A stretch of 64,000 bases of DNA, taken from the NCBI GenBank assembly GCA_021464415.1, contig CM038467.1, positions 24,522,011 to 24,586,010 of the forward strand, given 5' to 3'. Positions 34,851 to 48,000 of this stretch are shown one piece after another; the first letter of the stretch is position 1; the number at the start of each line of letters is the position of its first letter. The translations under genes were made by a program, and so were the position numbers. The notes beneath the pieces were generated by a model that worked only from the letters and a program-made list of their open reading frames with translations, was not told where the DNA came from and did no database searches. This stretch comes from Lonicera japonica. Taxonomy: Eukaryota > Streptophyta > Magnoliopsida > Dipsacales > Caprifoliaceae.

Positions 34851-36465
34851 ATAACATTAAAGATTTTTGTATTGTTTTATTATGAATGTAAAATTTTATC
34901 ATTAATTGAAGTAATAGTAAGTGGTAAATTCTATGGGCGTGTAATAAGATATTTACAAATATTTTACATTAAAAAATAAAATAATAATATTTAATTTAGT
35001 GATAATTAAATTTGCTCTTTAGATCATGAATTCAAGTCACCCTTTTACCTTTATATTGTAGTAATTTTCGGTGTGATGGAAGTAACTCGGTAATGTTGTA
35101 TATATACTAAATCCCTTGAATGTGTTTAATATATGGTATAGTTGTTCAATTGAGAAAGTTCACAAGCATAATTTTAAAAAGATAACCTACAATAAAGTGG
35201 TCTAGCGACTAGCCATGTACCCTAGGTTCAAAAAACCAAGCTTGACAGGGAGCTCCCTAAATTGAATTCCAACTAATGCAAAATCTCAAACGGTCAACGG
35301 TTGACACCCTCTGGAGGAGTAGTCAAGGTGCACAAAGGACACTCTTGGCATAGACTAAAAGAAAACAAATTATACATATATTTTGACTTTGCACCCATGT
35401 TTCAGGCCATGTTAGTGTTTGCTTGTGACATTATTTTATTTGTATTTGTACCCCACTATTAATGAAGTCCATTAGAGCGTTGTTGTTAAATCATATTTTT
35501 CTTGACTAAAATGCCCTTGTAGGAACGGAGCGAGAAATTGAATTTGGGGGGCTGGGGGCATACATTAAAGACTAGTAACTACTTTTTTTTTAATAATAAG
35601 GATTGTTCGGGCTAGTTAATATAATGCAATATATCTTTTTTATCAACTGTATTAATACTGTGAAAATCGTAAATAAATGTTATATAATAATAAATAAAAA
35701 TATCATATGCATTAATTATATTAGAATTGTTTGACCCTAATTAATATAAAACTTGGTGAACTATTTTAATTAGAATTGAATAAGACAAAAAAGCAAAAAC
35801 CACGGGCAGGGGGAATTGGATAGAAAGGCAGGTCGATAGATGCCAAATTGTAGAGCACAATGCCCTAACCTAATTCTCAAAATGCGCGCTCTCAACTTCA
35901 AATGAACTATATGTTGTCTTCATGAAAATTCTTAAGCACGTGTGTAGATGGTAGAAAAAGTTGAGGAGGGAAACCCCCGCCACCCCCCCCGAGCCTATGG
36001 TGCATCTGTTTCTGTACCCTTGTAACTTTCCATCCCATGTTTTACTTGTAATTTGAGTTTGCATCAACTATCAACGTATATAGATATTGGTTTTTATTAA
36101 AAATAAATATGAAAACTTTGCTCAAGATCATTTCAATTATGATATAGAATCGTAAAACTGATTTTGAAACATGATTATTTCATCTAACTAAAAGAACAAC
36201 GGTTTATAAAGTGGAAAAGTGTGATTTGATTCATTATAAATTAAGCAAATTTTAGAGAAGAGAATTAACTAAATTTTGTAATGAAATTGAACTAAATAAA
36301 TAAAACAAAACTGATTAAAATAAATTAGTTCATTATGATTCTTAATTCATTCATAAAATTATATATTAATTTTTTTTATTAATTTGTAAGGAAGAATATT
36401 ATTGTCTTTCCTCGAGAGAGGGTGCACACTCAAAACATCAACGACAAAACATGGGGTGAGCAGTC
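34851..36465. other. Intergenic, no gene seen
   Basis: AT-rich sequence. A tRNA-like stretch with TGGTCTAGCGACTAGCC and AGGTTCAAAAAACC (about 35198-35246) may be an old SINE head. GGAGCGAGAAATTGAATTTG (about 35527) resembles an hAT end, but I could not find its partner. Confidence 0.4.
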
Positions 36466-36498
36466 ATAATGGTATTTTGGTCAACAAAATACCATTAT
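36466..36498. repeat. Perfect 14-bp stem hairpin
   Basis: ATAATGGTATTTTG and its exact inverse CAAAATACCATTAT are separated by the 5-base loop GTCAA. No T tract or gene end is next to it. Confidence 0.85.
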
Positions 36499-36520
36499 AA
36501 CTTTGAACACCAATTTATGT

Positions 36521-36722
36521 GAGGAAATTGAAAATGAGATGAGTGATTTAGTAAGATTCCCGTATTATTTTCTTATTTTTCATGATTTTTTTTCCTTAAA
36601 CACTTCTTAAAGAAATTTATTACATGAAAAAACCTAAAAAATAGAATATTTTTACTAAATCACTCATCTTATTTACTTCTCATAAAAAATTTAACATTTT
36701 CAATCATTATTTAATTTTTTAT
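36521..36722. mobile_element. Foldback MITE, family 1
   Basis: The arms contain GAGATGAGTGATTTAGTAAG and, on the right, TACTAAATCACTCATCTTAT. The right end is TCAATCATTATTTAATTTTT. It is a shorter, diverged copy of the family. Confidence 0.5.
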
Positions 36723-38503
36723 GAAACGCAATATCCTTAAGTGCAATACTTTTCACCGTAAAGTATGGAGACGCATAAAAAAAATTAGAAAGTGTTGGAA
36801 ATATGTGGTTTGGAAATTTGTTTTATTATTTTTTGCGGTTTCTTATAAAATTCAATTATTTGAGTGGTGGCAAGGTTATATATATTTCCATAAGAAAATA
36901 ATGGATAAGAAATATAATGAATTTTTTGGAGATAATTTTTAAAGATAGAACGAGAATTTTACACATATACATAACAAATGGGTGGGAAAAAAAACGCCCC
37001 CGGACTCTGAAGATATTAAATTTAGGTCTCACTAGTTATAAGAATAATTAATCCCTCGTTTGTTTTGTATGTAGAACACTACATATTTTACTTTTTTTTT
37101 CTTTTTTCAAAACTTCTTCTATTTTTGAATTTGCGAAACAAAAGTAGACAGTTTCAAAGCCAAAATTAAAACTGTCTTCTCCTACCTGAACTGCGACCGT
37201 AATTTTATGGCAAATTTATTTGGGTTTTATGGCATGTACTTTGAACAGAATTGGGCACAAATGAATAAAAATTGACAAATAACATTGCACTGAAATTTAT
37301 GGCACAGTCGATACATGTGCAATATTATGAATAACAGTTTTATAGATTTTAGAACATGTAATTGTATTTACTTAAGTGACAATAGCATGCATGATGCCTT
37401 TAGATTTGAACTTATATGTTCAAAACCCTACTATTAACATTTTTTAACAGAAAACTAATAATTAAAAAATTTACCCCTTAAGGAACAAAAGGGCAATTAA
37501 GTAATGAAATAAAGAAACCAAAAAGGTGACTTACACTTAATAAAAGTATAGATCGATATATCTAACAAGTTATTTTTAGATTAATTCACAAGTATTTACA
37601 ATTGACTTTGCGGACTTTTAATTCACAAAAAATGTTTTATACTATAACATAAATAATGGGATTAATTTAAACTGTTATCGACAGCTCTCAACCCTACAAT
37701 ATTTACTGTCTAATTTTGAATTTGCTCCAATTAAAAGATGGTGAGGAAAGAATAAAGAAGGGATATATTGACTTTGAATTGTCACATTTGAATCGCCATA
37801 TCTTACTTTTTAACCTTTCTTGAAATCCTTTTTGAAGGTTTATATACATATATAGCCTCATGTACATGTTCTAATACCTCAATTTATTCTGAATTTGATG
37901 ACAAAGCTAGGGCCAAACACTTGTTAGTTGGATGATTATTTTGGAAAAAGAAGAAATACCACTTTCTAGATCAAACTGCCGCCTCCATGGAATCAACAAA
38001 CTATTATATAAATCATTATATTCACACCTAACACTTCTAATTTTCTAAATAATTAATTTTAATAAAAAATCTTGAATTAAGTTCCATGGCTTGTCCTCCC
38101 TTGACCTATTTATAATTCAACGTGTATAAACATTGAGATGTCAATGGAATATTATGCTCCCGTATGTATATATGTCCAAAAGTGGATACATACATGTATA
38201 GAGAGTCTGTTTCTAAATGTTTTTTATGACAAAAAAAACGTCGTAATAAAAAGACTCAATCCGTATGGATCGGTTTAATTTACACTTGAAAATTTATGTA
38301 TATATATATTATCAATATATTTTAATCTTGTCATTAAACCATATTATGGAGATCATCTCCACTAAATTTCATAAAAAAATCATTCCGGAAGTGAGCCAAA
38401 ATGTCTGATCTGTGCGATATGGTCGACAAACTTGATCCGCATATAAACGAGAACTTATACATATACACCTACTTTTGCATGATTATATTAAAGAGAAAAA
38501 GAT
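36723..38503. other. Intergenic upstream of AKT2, no gene seen
   Basis: AT-rich sequence. A weak relative of the 25.3-kb foldback family lies at about 38330-38460 (GGAGATCATCTCCACTAAAT). No coding pattern is seen. Confidence 0.45.
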
Positions 38504-38530
38504 GGGGGGGGGGGGGGGGGGGGGGGGGGG
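38504..38530. repeat. Run of 27 G
   Basis: An uninterrupted G homopolymer lies about 550 bp before the AKT2 start codon. Such runs are unstable and hard to sequence, so the exact length is uncertain. Confidence 0.9.
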
Positions 38531-38924
38531 CATTAGTACAATCATTTAGCCACGAAGCCAAAATAGTGGAAGTAGTATAATCATTCACGCACGCACCAAC
38601 CATTTTCTTATCACAAATACTATTAATGCATTTGTATACTTGTATATACTTCAGTTTCACTTAAAATATATATATATTTAGTATATACACTTAGTTTATA
38701 CTGTAAAATTAGCATTATAATTTATGTAAATTAATGTTGTCATGCATACACAAGGAAGTACAAAATCAAATGATGAATTTATGCAACTTTAAATTTATTT
38801 TTCCCATTCGGTCTTGTACTGCGTAAACTTATATATCACGTGATAATCAGGTATATATACTTTATATTTTGCAGAATTATTTTTCAGAATTATTTCCTCC
38901 ACCTCATCATCATCTCAAAGGTCG

Positions 38925-39081
38925 CTAGCACTACTTAAATAGAGGACCTCACCACCATTAATCTCTCTCTCTCTCTCTCTCCACCACAATTCTCTCTCTC
39001 AAAGATCACAAACAAAGTTTTGAGATAGTGATTTGAGGAAGTGAGCACAAAGTGAGAATCTCTTTTTCCTCACACTTGGAA
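38925..39081 (+). promoter_or_regulatory. AKT2 core promoter and leader
   Basis: ACTTAAATAGAGG (about 38933) is a TATA-like element. It is followed by CT repeats (about 38960-39000) typical of plant transcription start regions. The leader to 39081 has no upstream ATG, so the first ATG is the AKT2 start. Confidence 0.5.
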
Positions 39082-42000
39082 ATGAAATCCCCAGAATTAC
39101 AAAATCATCAAGGGAGGACAGAGAAGGCACATGATGAAGAAGAAGAGGAGGAAGATAGGATTGCAAGAAATCTTAATTTACAGAATTTATCAAAGTTAAT
39201 TCTTCCTCCTTTGGGTGTTTCCACTACTAGTCAGAATCAAATCCAATCCAAAGGCAGAATTATCACCCCCATGAATTCTAAATACAGGTGAGCCACACAC
39301 TAACTTTACTTCTTTCTTTCTTCTCTCTCTTTCTTTTATTTTGTTTTTGGAAATAAAATTAAAAAATATATATTTAGAAATATATTTCGTGAATAGTGAT
39401 TTTAGATTGTTAGGTGAATTGACGCTAGAATTCCTAACCGACAGCTTTGCACGTGTGGGTGAAGTATTTTTACATATTTACTTCACATTAATTACATGCA
39501 TACATGTATGTATACGCATGCATTATGCTCTTATCTATTATTCGAGAAATTTTAACCGTTTTAAAGTTGTGTTACATTTTCAGATTTTCAATTTTAATCT
39601 TATTATATTGTTTCTTAGCGAATAAGAAAATAAGGCTTTTGTCGTACAAATTGTGCGACATTTTTAGGTTTTTTTTCCCTTAGTTAGATCATAGGTTTCG
39701 AACCTATAACCCTTCAGGGATAGACCTACACTGTCCTGAGAGGGTACAGTGTACTATGGGATTAAATCCCGAGTTATTTTGAAATTTTTGAAAAAAAAAT
39801 ATATTCATATATATATATATATATATTAAAAATATTATACATTTGATATTTACTTAAATAATTTTATGTATTTTACTGTAAGCTAAATAGACAACTCCAT
39901 TTGAAAGTACATTTAACTTCTATATTTTTTTTGTTGTCAATTAATTATTTACCAAAAAGAAAATTTTAATTTTAATTTGACACATCTCGAAAAAAAAAAT
40001 ACCAAAAGTTGTAATTTAAATATATTTGTACCGCATGTCAATAGTGGTTGGTTGAAAGTTAGTTTTGGGTTGTGCTTTTGGTATTTTGATTTTTTTATGA
40101 GTAGTATTGCTCTTTACCTACGCCTAGAAATTTATAATATTTTATTTTTGTACTTTCTTAATTAAATTTATGCGTGCGTCCCTACGACTCCTCGTAGGCT
40201 TTTTCAGATGCCGACTATCACTTTATTACAAGGCCATTTAGAAAAGGATAATATAACTATATTTACCTTTATCATCTCTGTTATTTCTCCCCTATAAATT
40301 AGTATTAAGAATTGAACCTTAGCGGTAATGATATATTTACCAAATTCATCAATAAGTGATTTATAATAGATTTATTGATAGGCTATAAATTTTTAGAATT
40401 TTTAAAATATACAACTGTAAAATAAATATATGTAATGTGTCGCGAAAATCGTGAAGTAAAAAAGTTGAGTGGAGATCAAAGTCCCAAAGTATAGAAACAC
40501 TATTGGCCAATCAAATTATTCGGGATTGGGGGGCAGAGATTTGGAAGTATATATAATCATGCCGAAAAAGGCAAAACGCGTACTAGTTAAGAGGATTCCA
40601 TTATTTTTACTAACATATGATGCATATGTAATTTAAAATATATAATTTACATAAGGAAAAAAAAAGTAATAAATACCTTGAATTAAAATTGGAAAGATCA
40701 AGTTTTATTAAAATTTTAAATAAAATTAAGCAGTTTCAAAATGAAAATTTTAAATTCGTTGGTTTAATTGATTCTTTAAGAAGGCTAATTTATAAAATGA
40801 AGAGTTATCAAATTAGTTTAAAATCTCAAACCTTGTTTATCAAGTATCTCTCTAGGTGTTTCTACCTTATAAATATCAAAGAGATAAATCTAAAATGACA
40901 ATTAAATAGCACTTTAAGAGCATCTTTAACCGTTGTGTAAATTTTTTTGTGTAAATCCTATGTGTCAAGACACATTTACACAAAACTTGAAGTGTAAAAA
41001 AAATATGCTACAATGGTACATTTTTTAACTTTTGTGTAAAATTTGAATTAACCAATAAGATAATTATGCATATTAGATATCATTTTATGCAATTTTTAAT
41101 TATTTTTTCTTGAATTTTGGTATACATAATATTATAACACAATGGATCTTGATTTGTTGGTCTTGATGAGTAAATTTAGATATATATTTTTATTAAAATA
41201 TATGATTTTTATTAAAAGTTATTACATTTTGAAGTTTTTATAAAATAATTGAGGAAAGAAAAAGCTGACGTCGTAGTATAAACTTGTGGTGTATTTTACA
41301 CATTCATCTTACACAAAAGCTAAATTTAAAATACTGCTGGACCCCAAAAATTTTACAAATTTTGTATATTTTACACAAAACCTAAATATACACTAATGTT
41401 AAAGATGCTTTACGCACATATTCAACTTGCATAGAACAAAAGGTTTTAGTCTTGTTGGAACTAAAGCATATATATCATTTATGGAAAAAAAAAAAAAAAC
41501 ATCTGTTCATAAAACGTTGGCATCTGAAAAAGTGACACAGTTTCACGAGGTTTAAATTCCATCCCGACAGTAGTGTTAGAATTTCAATATTTCTTCTTTT
41601 ATATTTCGACGATTTGAGGTTTAATGTTTACTTCTGATAATCATATATGCTCAAAAGTATGAGTTGTTACATATTTTCTTCCCGTATCAAACTATGGGTT
41701 TTAAATATATATTTAGACATCATAAGTAACACTGGGGAGATCCAGGATTTTGAATACGGGGAGCGAAAATACAACATAAAAAATATAATACTTTATAAAT
41801 TTATTAAGATGAACCACAACCACTTAAATTTATTGAATATTTATAATATAAATAATAATGGGTATAACTATTGACACTCCATAAAAAAAATTTAACACTC
41901 TAAAATAATTTTTAAAGATAAAAAAATTTATAACAAAATAAAAAATGTATAATTTTATTTAAAGAGTGCCAACAACTATATTTATAAAAAACTAATACTA

Positions 42001-45000
42001 ATACTAATACTAATACTAATGGAGGTTTAAAATATCTTAGGGGGACCCGGTCCCCCCTCCCTCCGCCACTGATAAGTAAACAGAAAAAATAATTGATTTA
42101 ATCAACGGTGACTTTTGTACCCTATTTGTTATAATGAAGTATCTTAACTCTTAAGGTGTCTCCAATAGTATTTTATATTTAGGATTTGTGTAAATTATAT
42201 AAAACTTGTAAAATTTCTGGCTCAAGTAATCTTTTAAATTTAATATTTGTGTAAAATACCTCACAAATTTACACGTACTGTCATGTCAGTTTTTTCTTTC
42301 CTCAATTTCTTTATAAAATTTTAAAATCAATTACTTTTACTAAAAAACATATATTTTAATAAAAAATTATATATCTGAAATTTACTCATCAAGATCAATT
42401 GTTATTATAATATTATGTAAACCAAAATTATAGAACAAATAGTTAAAAATTGCATAAAATGATGCTAAACATGCATCGATATCTTAATATTGGTTCATTC
42501 AAAATTTACAAAAAAAAGTTTAAAAAAGTACTATTGGAACATTTTTAATTTTTTTTTTTTTCAAATTATGTGTTAAAGTGTCAAATTGACATATAGGATT
42601 TACACAAAAAAAAATAAAATTACACAGCAATTGGAGATTCTCTACCTTGATTACATCTTCAAAACAAAAATAAAACTTTTATTAATTAAAATTTTCTTTT
42701 TTCTTCTTTTGAGAAAAAAAGGTCTTAGCAAAAGAGACTAGAAATAAAATTCAAAATGAGTCGTCTTCTCGAACCCACCCCATTTGGATTGATATGAAGC
42801 CATCCAAGTCCACTCCCAGTATTACTTATTACAATCCCACCTAATTATTTTCACCTCATTCAACTAATCACTTTATCTAAACTAATCACTCAATTGATCG
42901 CTCTATCAATTTCTTGTTTGGTTTTTTTCAGCTTTATAATTATAAATAGTTTATAAAAAAAGTGTTGGTGATTTATATATATTTGTGCGCATATGAAAAT
43001 AAATAAATAAATGAAAAATGCAGGTGTTGGGAGACATTCATGGTGGTTTTGGTGGCATATTCAGCATGGGTGTACCCGTTTGAGGTTGCGTTTTTGAAAG
43101 CTAGACCAGGAAGAAATCTGTACATTGCCGACATTGTTGTCGATCTATTCTTCGCTGTTGACATAACATTAACGTTTTTCGTCGCCTACATTGATCCTAA
43201 AACTCACCTACTCGTTCGTGACTCCAGGAAAATTGCAACAAGGTTAGTCACTCACTCACTCACTCACTTCATGTATAGATCGATAAATCTCGCAGACCAC
43301 TGTCATCGGCCACTAGAATAAAAGTGTCAATATATCAAAGTTCAACATCGTGATAGAAGTGGCTAGATTTGAATTAATTATGTACAGTGACACTTAGGAC
43401 TCGTTTGGTTTGAGTTTTGAGAATGGAATGGGTATATTTAATTTTTGAAAAAAAAATAAAAATTCCTGGCATTAGATGCCATGCTGATATTTGCTTCAAC
43501 CAAGAACAAGAATGGAAGAAAGTATCAATTACAAAAATACCTTTCCTTTTAGAAGAAGAGGAAACATCTCTTACTAATTTTTCAAAATGGACAGTTACTA
43601 TAATAAATTACAAAAGTTACACATGCCTAGCTAATAACTAAACTACAAAAATTAGAATTTTTGTAATTAAAAACAATTACAACAAGAAAAAGGAAAAAAG
43701 TTCCAAACAATTTTATTTATTTATTTTGTAACAACGTAACTAAAAAAAAGTTTCAAATAATATTTTCATACACAGATAAAAAAAGAATTATTTATTCACA
43801 AAGAATAGAGTTATTTTAGTCCTAACAAGAAAAATTAAAAAATATGTCCACTGGTAATAACTTATTCCTTATAATTTTAATGGGAAAACTTGGTGGGAAA
43901 TGTTGGTTCCTAAAATTATTTATTCCGGATTTAAAACTTAAACCAAACGTAAGAATTGTTTCAGAATAAAATTTAATATTTTTAGAATAGTTTAAATCTT
44001 GAACTAAACAAACCATTGACGTATAGATAACTCTCATAGTGTCAGGAATTGGATAATTCCTGATCCACACTAACTGTTATTGAGAGGGGAATAATTGGAA
44101 TAGAATTGAAAAGGAAGAATTAGAAATTTATAAGGGAGAATTTAGAATTTAGATATAGAAATTTAGAGAGAGAAGAAGAAGAAGAACAGAGAGAAAACAG
44201 AATTCTAGAGAGAGATAGAATTTTTCATATATATTTTTGCATGCTTTACAATTCCATTTGAGCCTCATTATATAGATGATACTACACATGGATGACCTCA
44301 TGCATTACCTCACATTTCTCATCAAACACACACTCACCATTCCTAATCTACCCTCACTTCTCACCACAATTACATTCATGACACAATTGACCTATTCATG
44401 ACATTCCCTACCCCTTCAAAAATCCTTGTCCTCAAGGATTGAAGGGTCATTATCCTTCTAGCTTGTCTTCTGCCTATACCAAACACAATTGGAAAGGATA
44501 AAAATATATATATATATATATATATTTGAGGCTATTTATCAACTGCATTGCTAAGCTCGTATCACAGCCAGCAACAAACAGCAGTCTAATTTCTGGCTCA
44601 TATTGTTCTCTAACCATTTCCCATTGAATTATAGAACATTTGGCTGCATTGTAAGTTTTGATGCCATCAATTATAATCACAAACATTCCATTGGTTGGTT
44701 TTTCAGTGCACCCAATCTGTTCTGCTTGATCATCAACAATTGCTATTATCTCTTCTTGTAGTCTGGCTACTTGAATTGCATGGGAGAGGGTTTGAGGATT
44801 AAACAATCTCACTACTCCTTTAATCTCCTTCTTCAAATCCCCCCAAGGCCGGAAATAAAGTAGGACCCAGGGAGTTTAGCGTACCCTTCCAACACTAAGT
44901 ACAGAAAAATTTTAAATTCATTTTGGGAAGCTATCACCGATCCAATTGGTTGTGGGACATTCTCATAGGCAGGTTGTGAAAACCTATCCATTAAGGCATC

Positions 45001-48000
45001 CTCAAACTGTGGCCAAATTAAATATCCCAATGTTCTGAACTTAATTGGCAACCATGCTGCATCTATTCTGTCCAATTGCAGGGCAACATAAAAATTCTTC
45101 GGTTCTTCAGTAAACTTATTAAGCTTAGAAAACAGATTGCGTTTCATAAACCATCCATTGACATTTTCACCATTAAGCTTTGGGAAACCTAAATTGGGAT
45201 TTTTACAATTGAATTGAGTACTTATGTAGTTGCTCATAGTACCTTTAAGATCAGAATTTGCACTCCTCTCCTGTACCTTAGCTGTTGGAGGTGGAGAACC
45301 TATAAACCCCTTCTCCAGAAGCTCCTTAATTGTTCCAATAATGGTGACTTTCTGCACCAGATCTACTTCGAATTCAACCACCTTATGATCCCACTCTGCT
45401 TCAATTTCAAACTCCTTATGTTCGTGATTTAGAACAGGTGCAGAACTAAACACTTCTTGCTTCAGATCTGCTACTGGTGGGTCACTTGAAGAAGCTTCAC
45501 CTCTTGGATCTAACTTCTGCCTAATCCACCTAAACTGCTCATCAAAGTTAGCAGCAAGGGCATCTATGGACGATTGCAAGGTGTCAAGGCGAGTGATAAT
45601 CCTTTGGTGCACAATCTCGAGTTTCGCCATTAACAGAGCTTAAGCGATTAGGTCGGAGTGAAAGTCCTCTGATACCAATTGTCAGGAATTGGATAATTCC
45701 TGATCCACACTAACTGTTATTGAGAGGGGAATAATTGGAATAGAATTGAAAAGGAAGAATTAGAAATTTATAAGGGAGAATTTAGAATTTAGATATAGAA
45801 ATTTAGAGAGAGAAGAAGAAGAAGAACAGAGAGAAACAGAATTCTAGAGAGAGATAGAATTTTTCATATATATTTTTGCATGCTTTACAATTCCATTTGA
45901 GCCTCATTATATAGATGATACTACACATGGATGACCTCATGCATTACCTCACATTTCTCATCAAACACACACTCACCATTCCTAATCTACCCTCACTTCT
46001 CACCACAATTACATTCATGACACAATTGACCTATTCATGACACATAGACTGTGGTCACCACTGATATATAGATAATTAATACGCGTGTATGTATATATGT
46101 ATAGGTATGTGTCAACATGGTTTTTGATGGACTTGGCATCAACAATACCATTCGAGCTAGTGGCCTATTTATTCACAGGTAATCATCAAGTGGGCCTCAC
46201 TTATTCACTCTTGGGTATGCTTCGCTTGTGGCGTCTTCGCCGTGTCAAGCAATTCTTCACCAGGTATTTATATATATATATATTTACAATTCTCTTTTTA
46301 TTTTTATTTAACTGAAATTCAAAGCAGACACGCGAAGCAATCAATTAAAAATAAATTATTGAGACTATAAATCACATATTAATATATAAAAATATTAGCA
46401 ATCAATTAAAAATAAATTATTGAGACTATAAATCACATATTAATAGATAAAAATATTGATATAGATTTTGTCAATATATATATATATTAATATAATATTT
46501 GCGGTGAGCTATACCATTCACAAGTCAGGTACTAAGATCTAGAAAATTATAATTTTAGTTGAAAAAAATAGTTAAAATCGCAAATTTTGAGTATTATAAC
46601 TCAATTATTGATCTATATCGTTTTTGCAGGCTTGAAAAGGACATTCGATTTAGTTATTTCTGGATCAGATGTGCTAGACTGTTGTCTGTAAGTATTATAT
46701 ATATTTGAAAACTCATTTCCATTTTTAGTCAATTTTCAAATTGCGTAATTGTTTCAAATCCTACCTCTTAAAACTTGAGGACACTCCCTTTTTCCATTTT
46801 ATGTCTACCTATGTGCGAGCAAGTGACACACACATAGCATGTGTATAAAAATCTAGTGAATGAAAATGTGATTATTCTATTTTTTTGGATTTGGCAGGTA
46901 ACATTGTTCACGGTGCACTGTGCCGGGTGCCTGGCTTACTTGCTAGCAGACAGGTACCCGCACGAAGGAAAAACATGGATCGGGGCTTCAAACCCGAATT
47001 TCAGAGAGACCAACGTCTGGATCCGATACATAGCGGCAATGTACTGGTCCATCACCACCATGACCACCGTCGGATATGGTGACCTCCACGCTGTCAACAC
47101 CATTGAGATGGTCTTCATCATTTTCTACATGCTATTTAATCTCGGCCTCACGGCTTACATCATTGGCAACATGACCAATTTGGTCGTTGAAGGCACCCGC
47201 CGCACCATGGAATTTGTAAGTCAGTCTCACTTTATTTGTTCAGTTTATCCTGCACGGGCGTGCGTGTTTAATGTGTACATATATGTATACTATGTTATTT
47301 TGAGACATTAAATTATGCATGATTTAATAAATGCAGAGAAATAGTATAGAAGCAGCATCAAACTTTGTGTGCAGAAACAACTTGCCACCAAGGCTAAAAG
47401 AGCAGATACTGGCATACATGTGCTTGAGGTTCAAGGCAGAGAGCTTGAACCAGCAACAACTTATTGAGCAGCTCCCCAAGTCCATATGCAAGAGCATCCG
47501 CCAGCATCTCTTCTTCCCAACTGTTCAAAGAGTCTATCTCTTCAAGGGTGTCTCCAGAGAAATCCTCTTGCTCCTGGTATATATCTATATATAATTATAT
47601 ATATGACGGCTTTATCAATACTAAGTTAATCTTCACATGTTTAGTCTAATCATTAAGCTCGATGTGCGAAAATGTACATGTGCTTAAAATTCGGTTGTTT
47701 ATCCAATCATGTCCATCACTTCGGTCTGGTCACTTGCCTGCCACTTGCCACACACGGGATGTATGCAACAACTAGGTTGAAACCTGCTCTACCAGACTCC
47801 AATTTTGTCACACACGGGATGTTTTCAGAGACTTGGCTAGCTACTAGGTCCAATTGCCACATGTGTGATGCTTCGTAACTAGGCTAGAACCTGCTCTGCT
47901 AGCCCCAATCTCACTCCTGCATCCAAAATATGTTTCATGTTGTGTCACAATGTCACATCCCTGTCCAGTGAGCTCAAGCATACATAGTTTTACTTTTATC

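Larger units (their letters stand above)
44040..46042 (-). mobile_element. Young non-autonomous Ty3/gypsy element in AKT2 intron 2
   Basis: The LTRs at 44040-44403 and 45680-46042 begin TGTCAGG and end TGACA on the + strand. They differ by one A. The 5-bp target duplication is CATAG (44035-44039 and 46043-46047). On the minus strand the primer-binding site TGGTATCAGAG (45667-45677) matches initiator tRNA-Met and lies next to the 45680 LTR. A purine-rich tract (about 44404-44416) lies next to the other LTR. The internal 1.28 kb holds only gag-like sequence, with no protease, reverse transcriptase, RNase H or integrase. Confidence 0.95.

Noticed and set aside
35520..36010. Possible hAT element (GGAGCGAGAAATTG ... 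CCCCCCGAGCC)
   Set aside because: I could not pair the ends or find an 8-bp duplication.
39680..39780. Possible tRNA-like or SINE sequence (GGTTTCGAACCTATAACC)
   Set aside because: Only a box B-like motif is seen; no convincing box A, tail or target duplication.
43397..44020. Possible MITE between AKT2 exon 2 and the gypsy element
   Set aside because: The ends (TTTGGTTTGAGTT and, inverted, GGTTTGTTTAGTTCAAG) match only partly, and no target duplication was found.
44509..44524. (TA)n run in the gypsy element as a terminator or regulatory site
   Set aside because: It is a simple microsatellite, common across this window.
45214..45432. Plus-strand open frame inside the gypsy element
   Set aside because: It is a shadow of the minus-strand gag frame.
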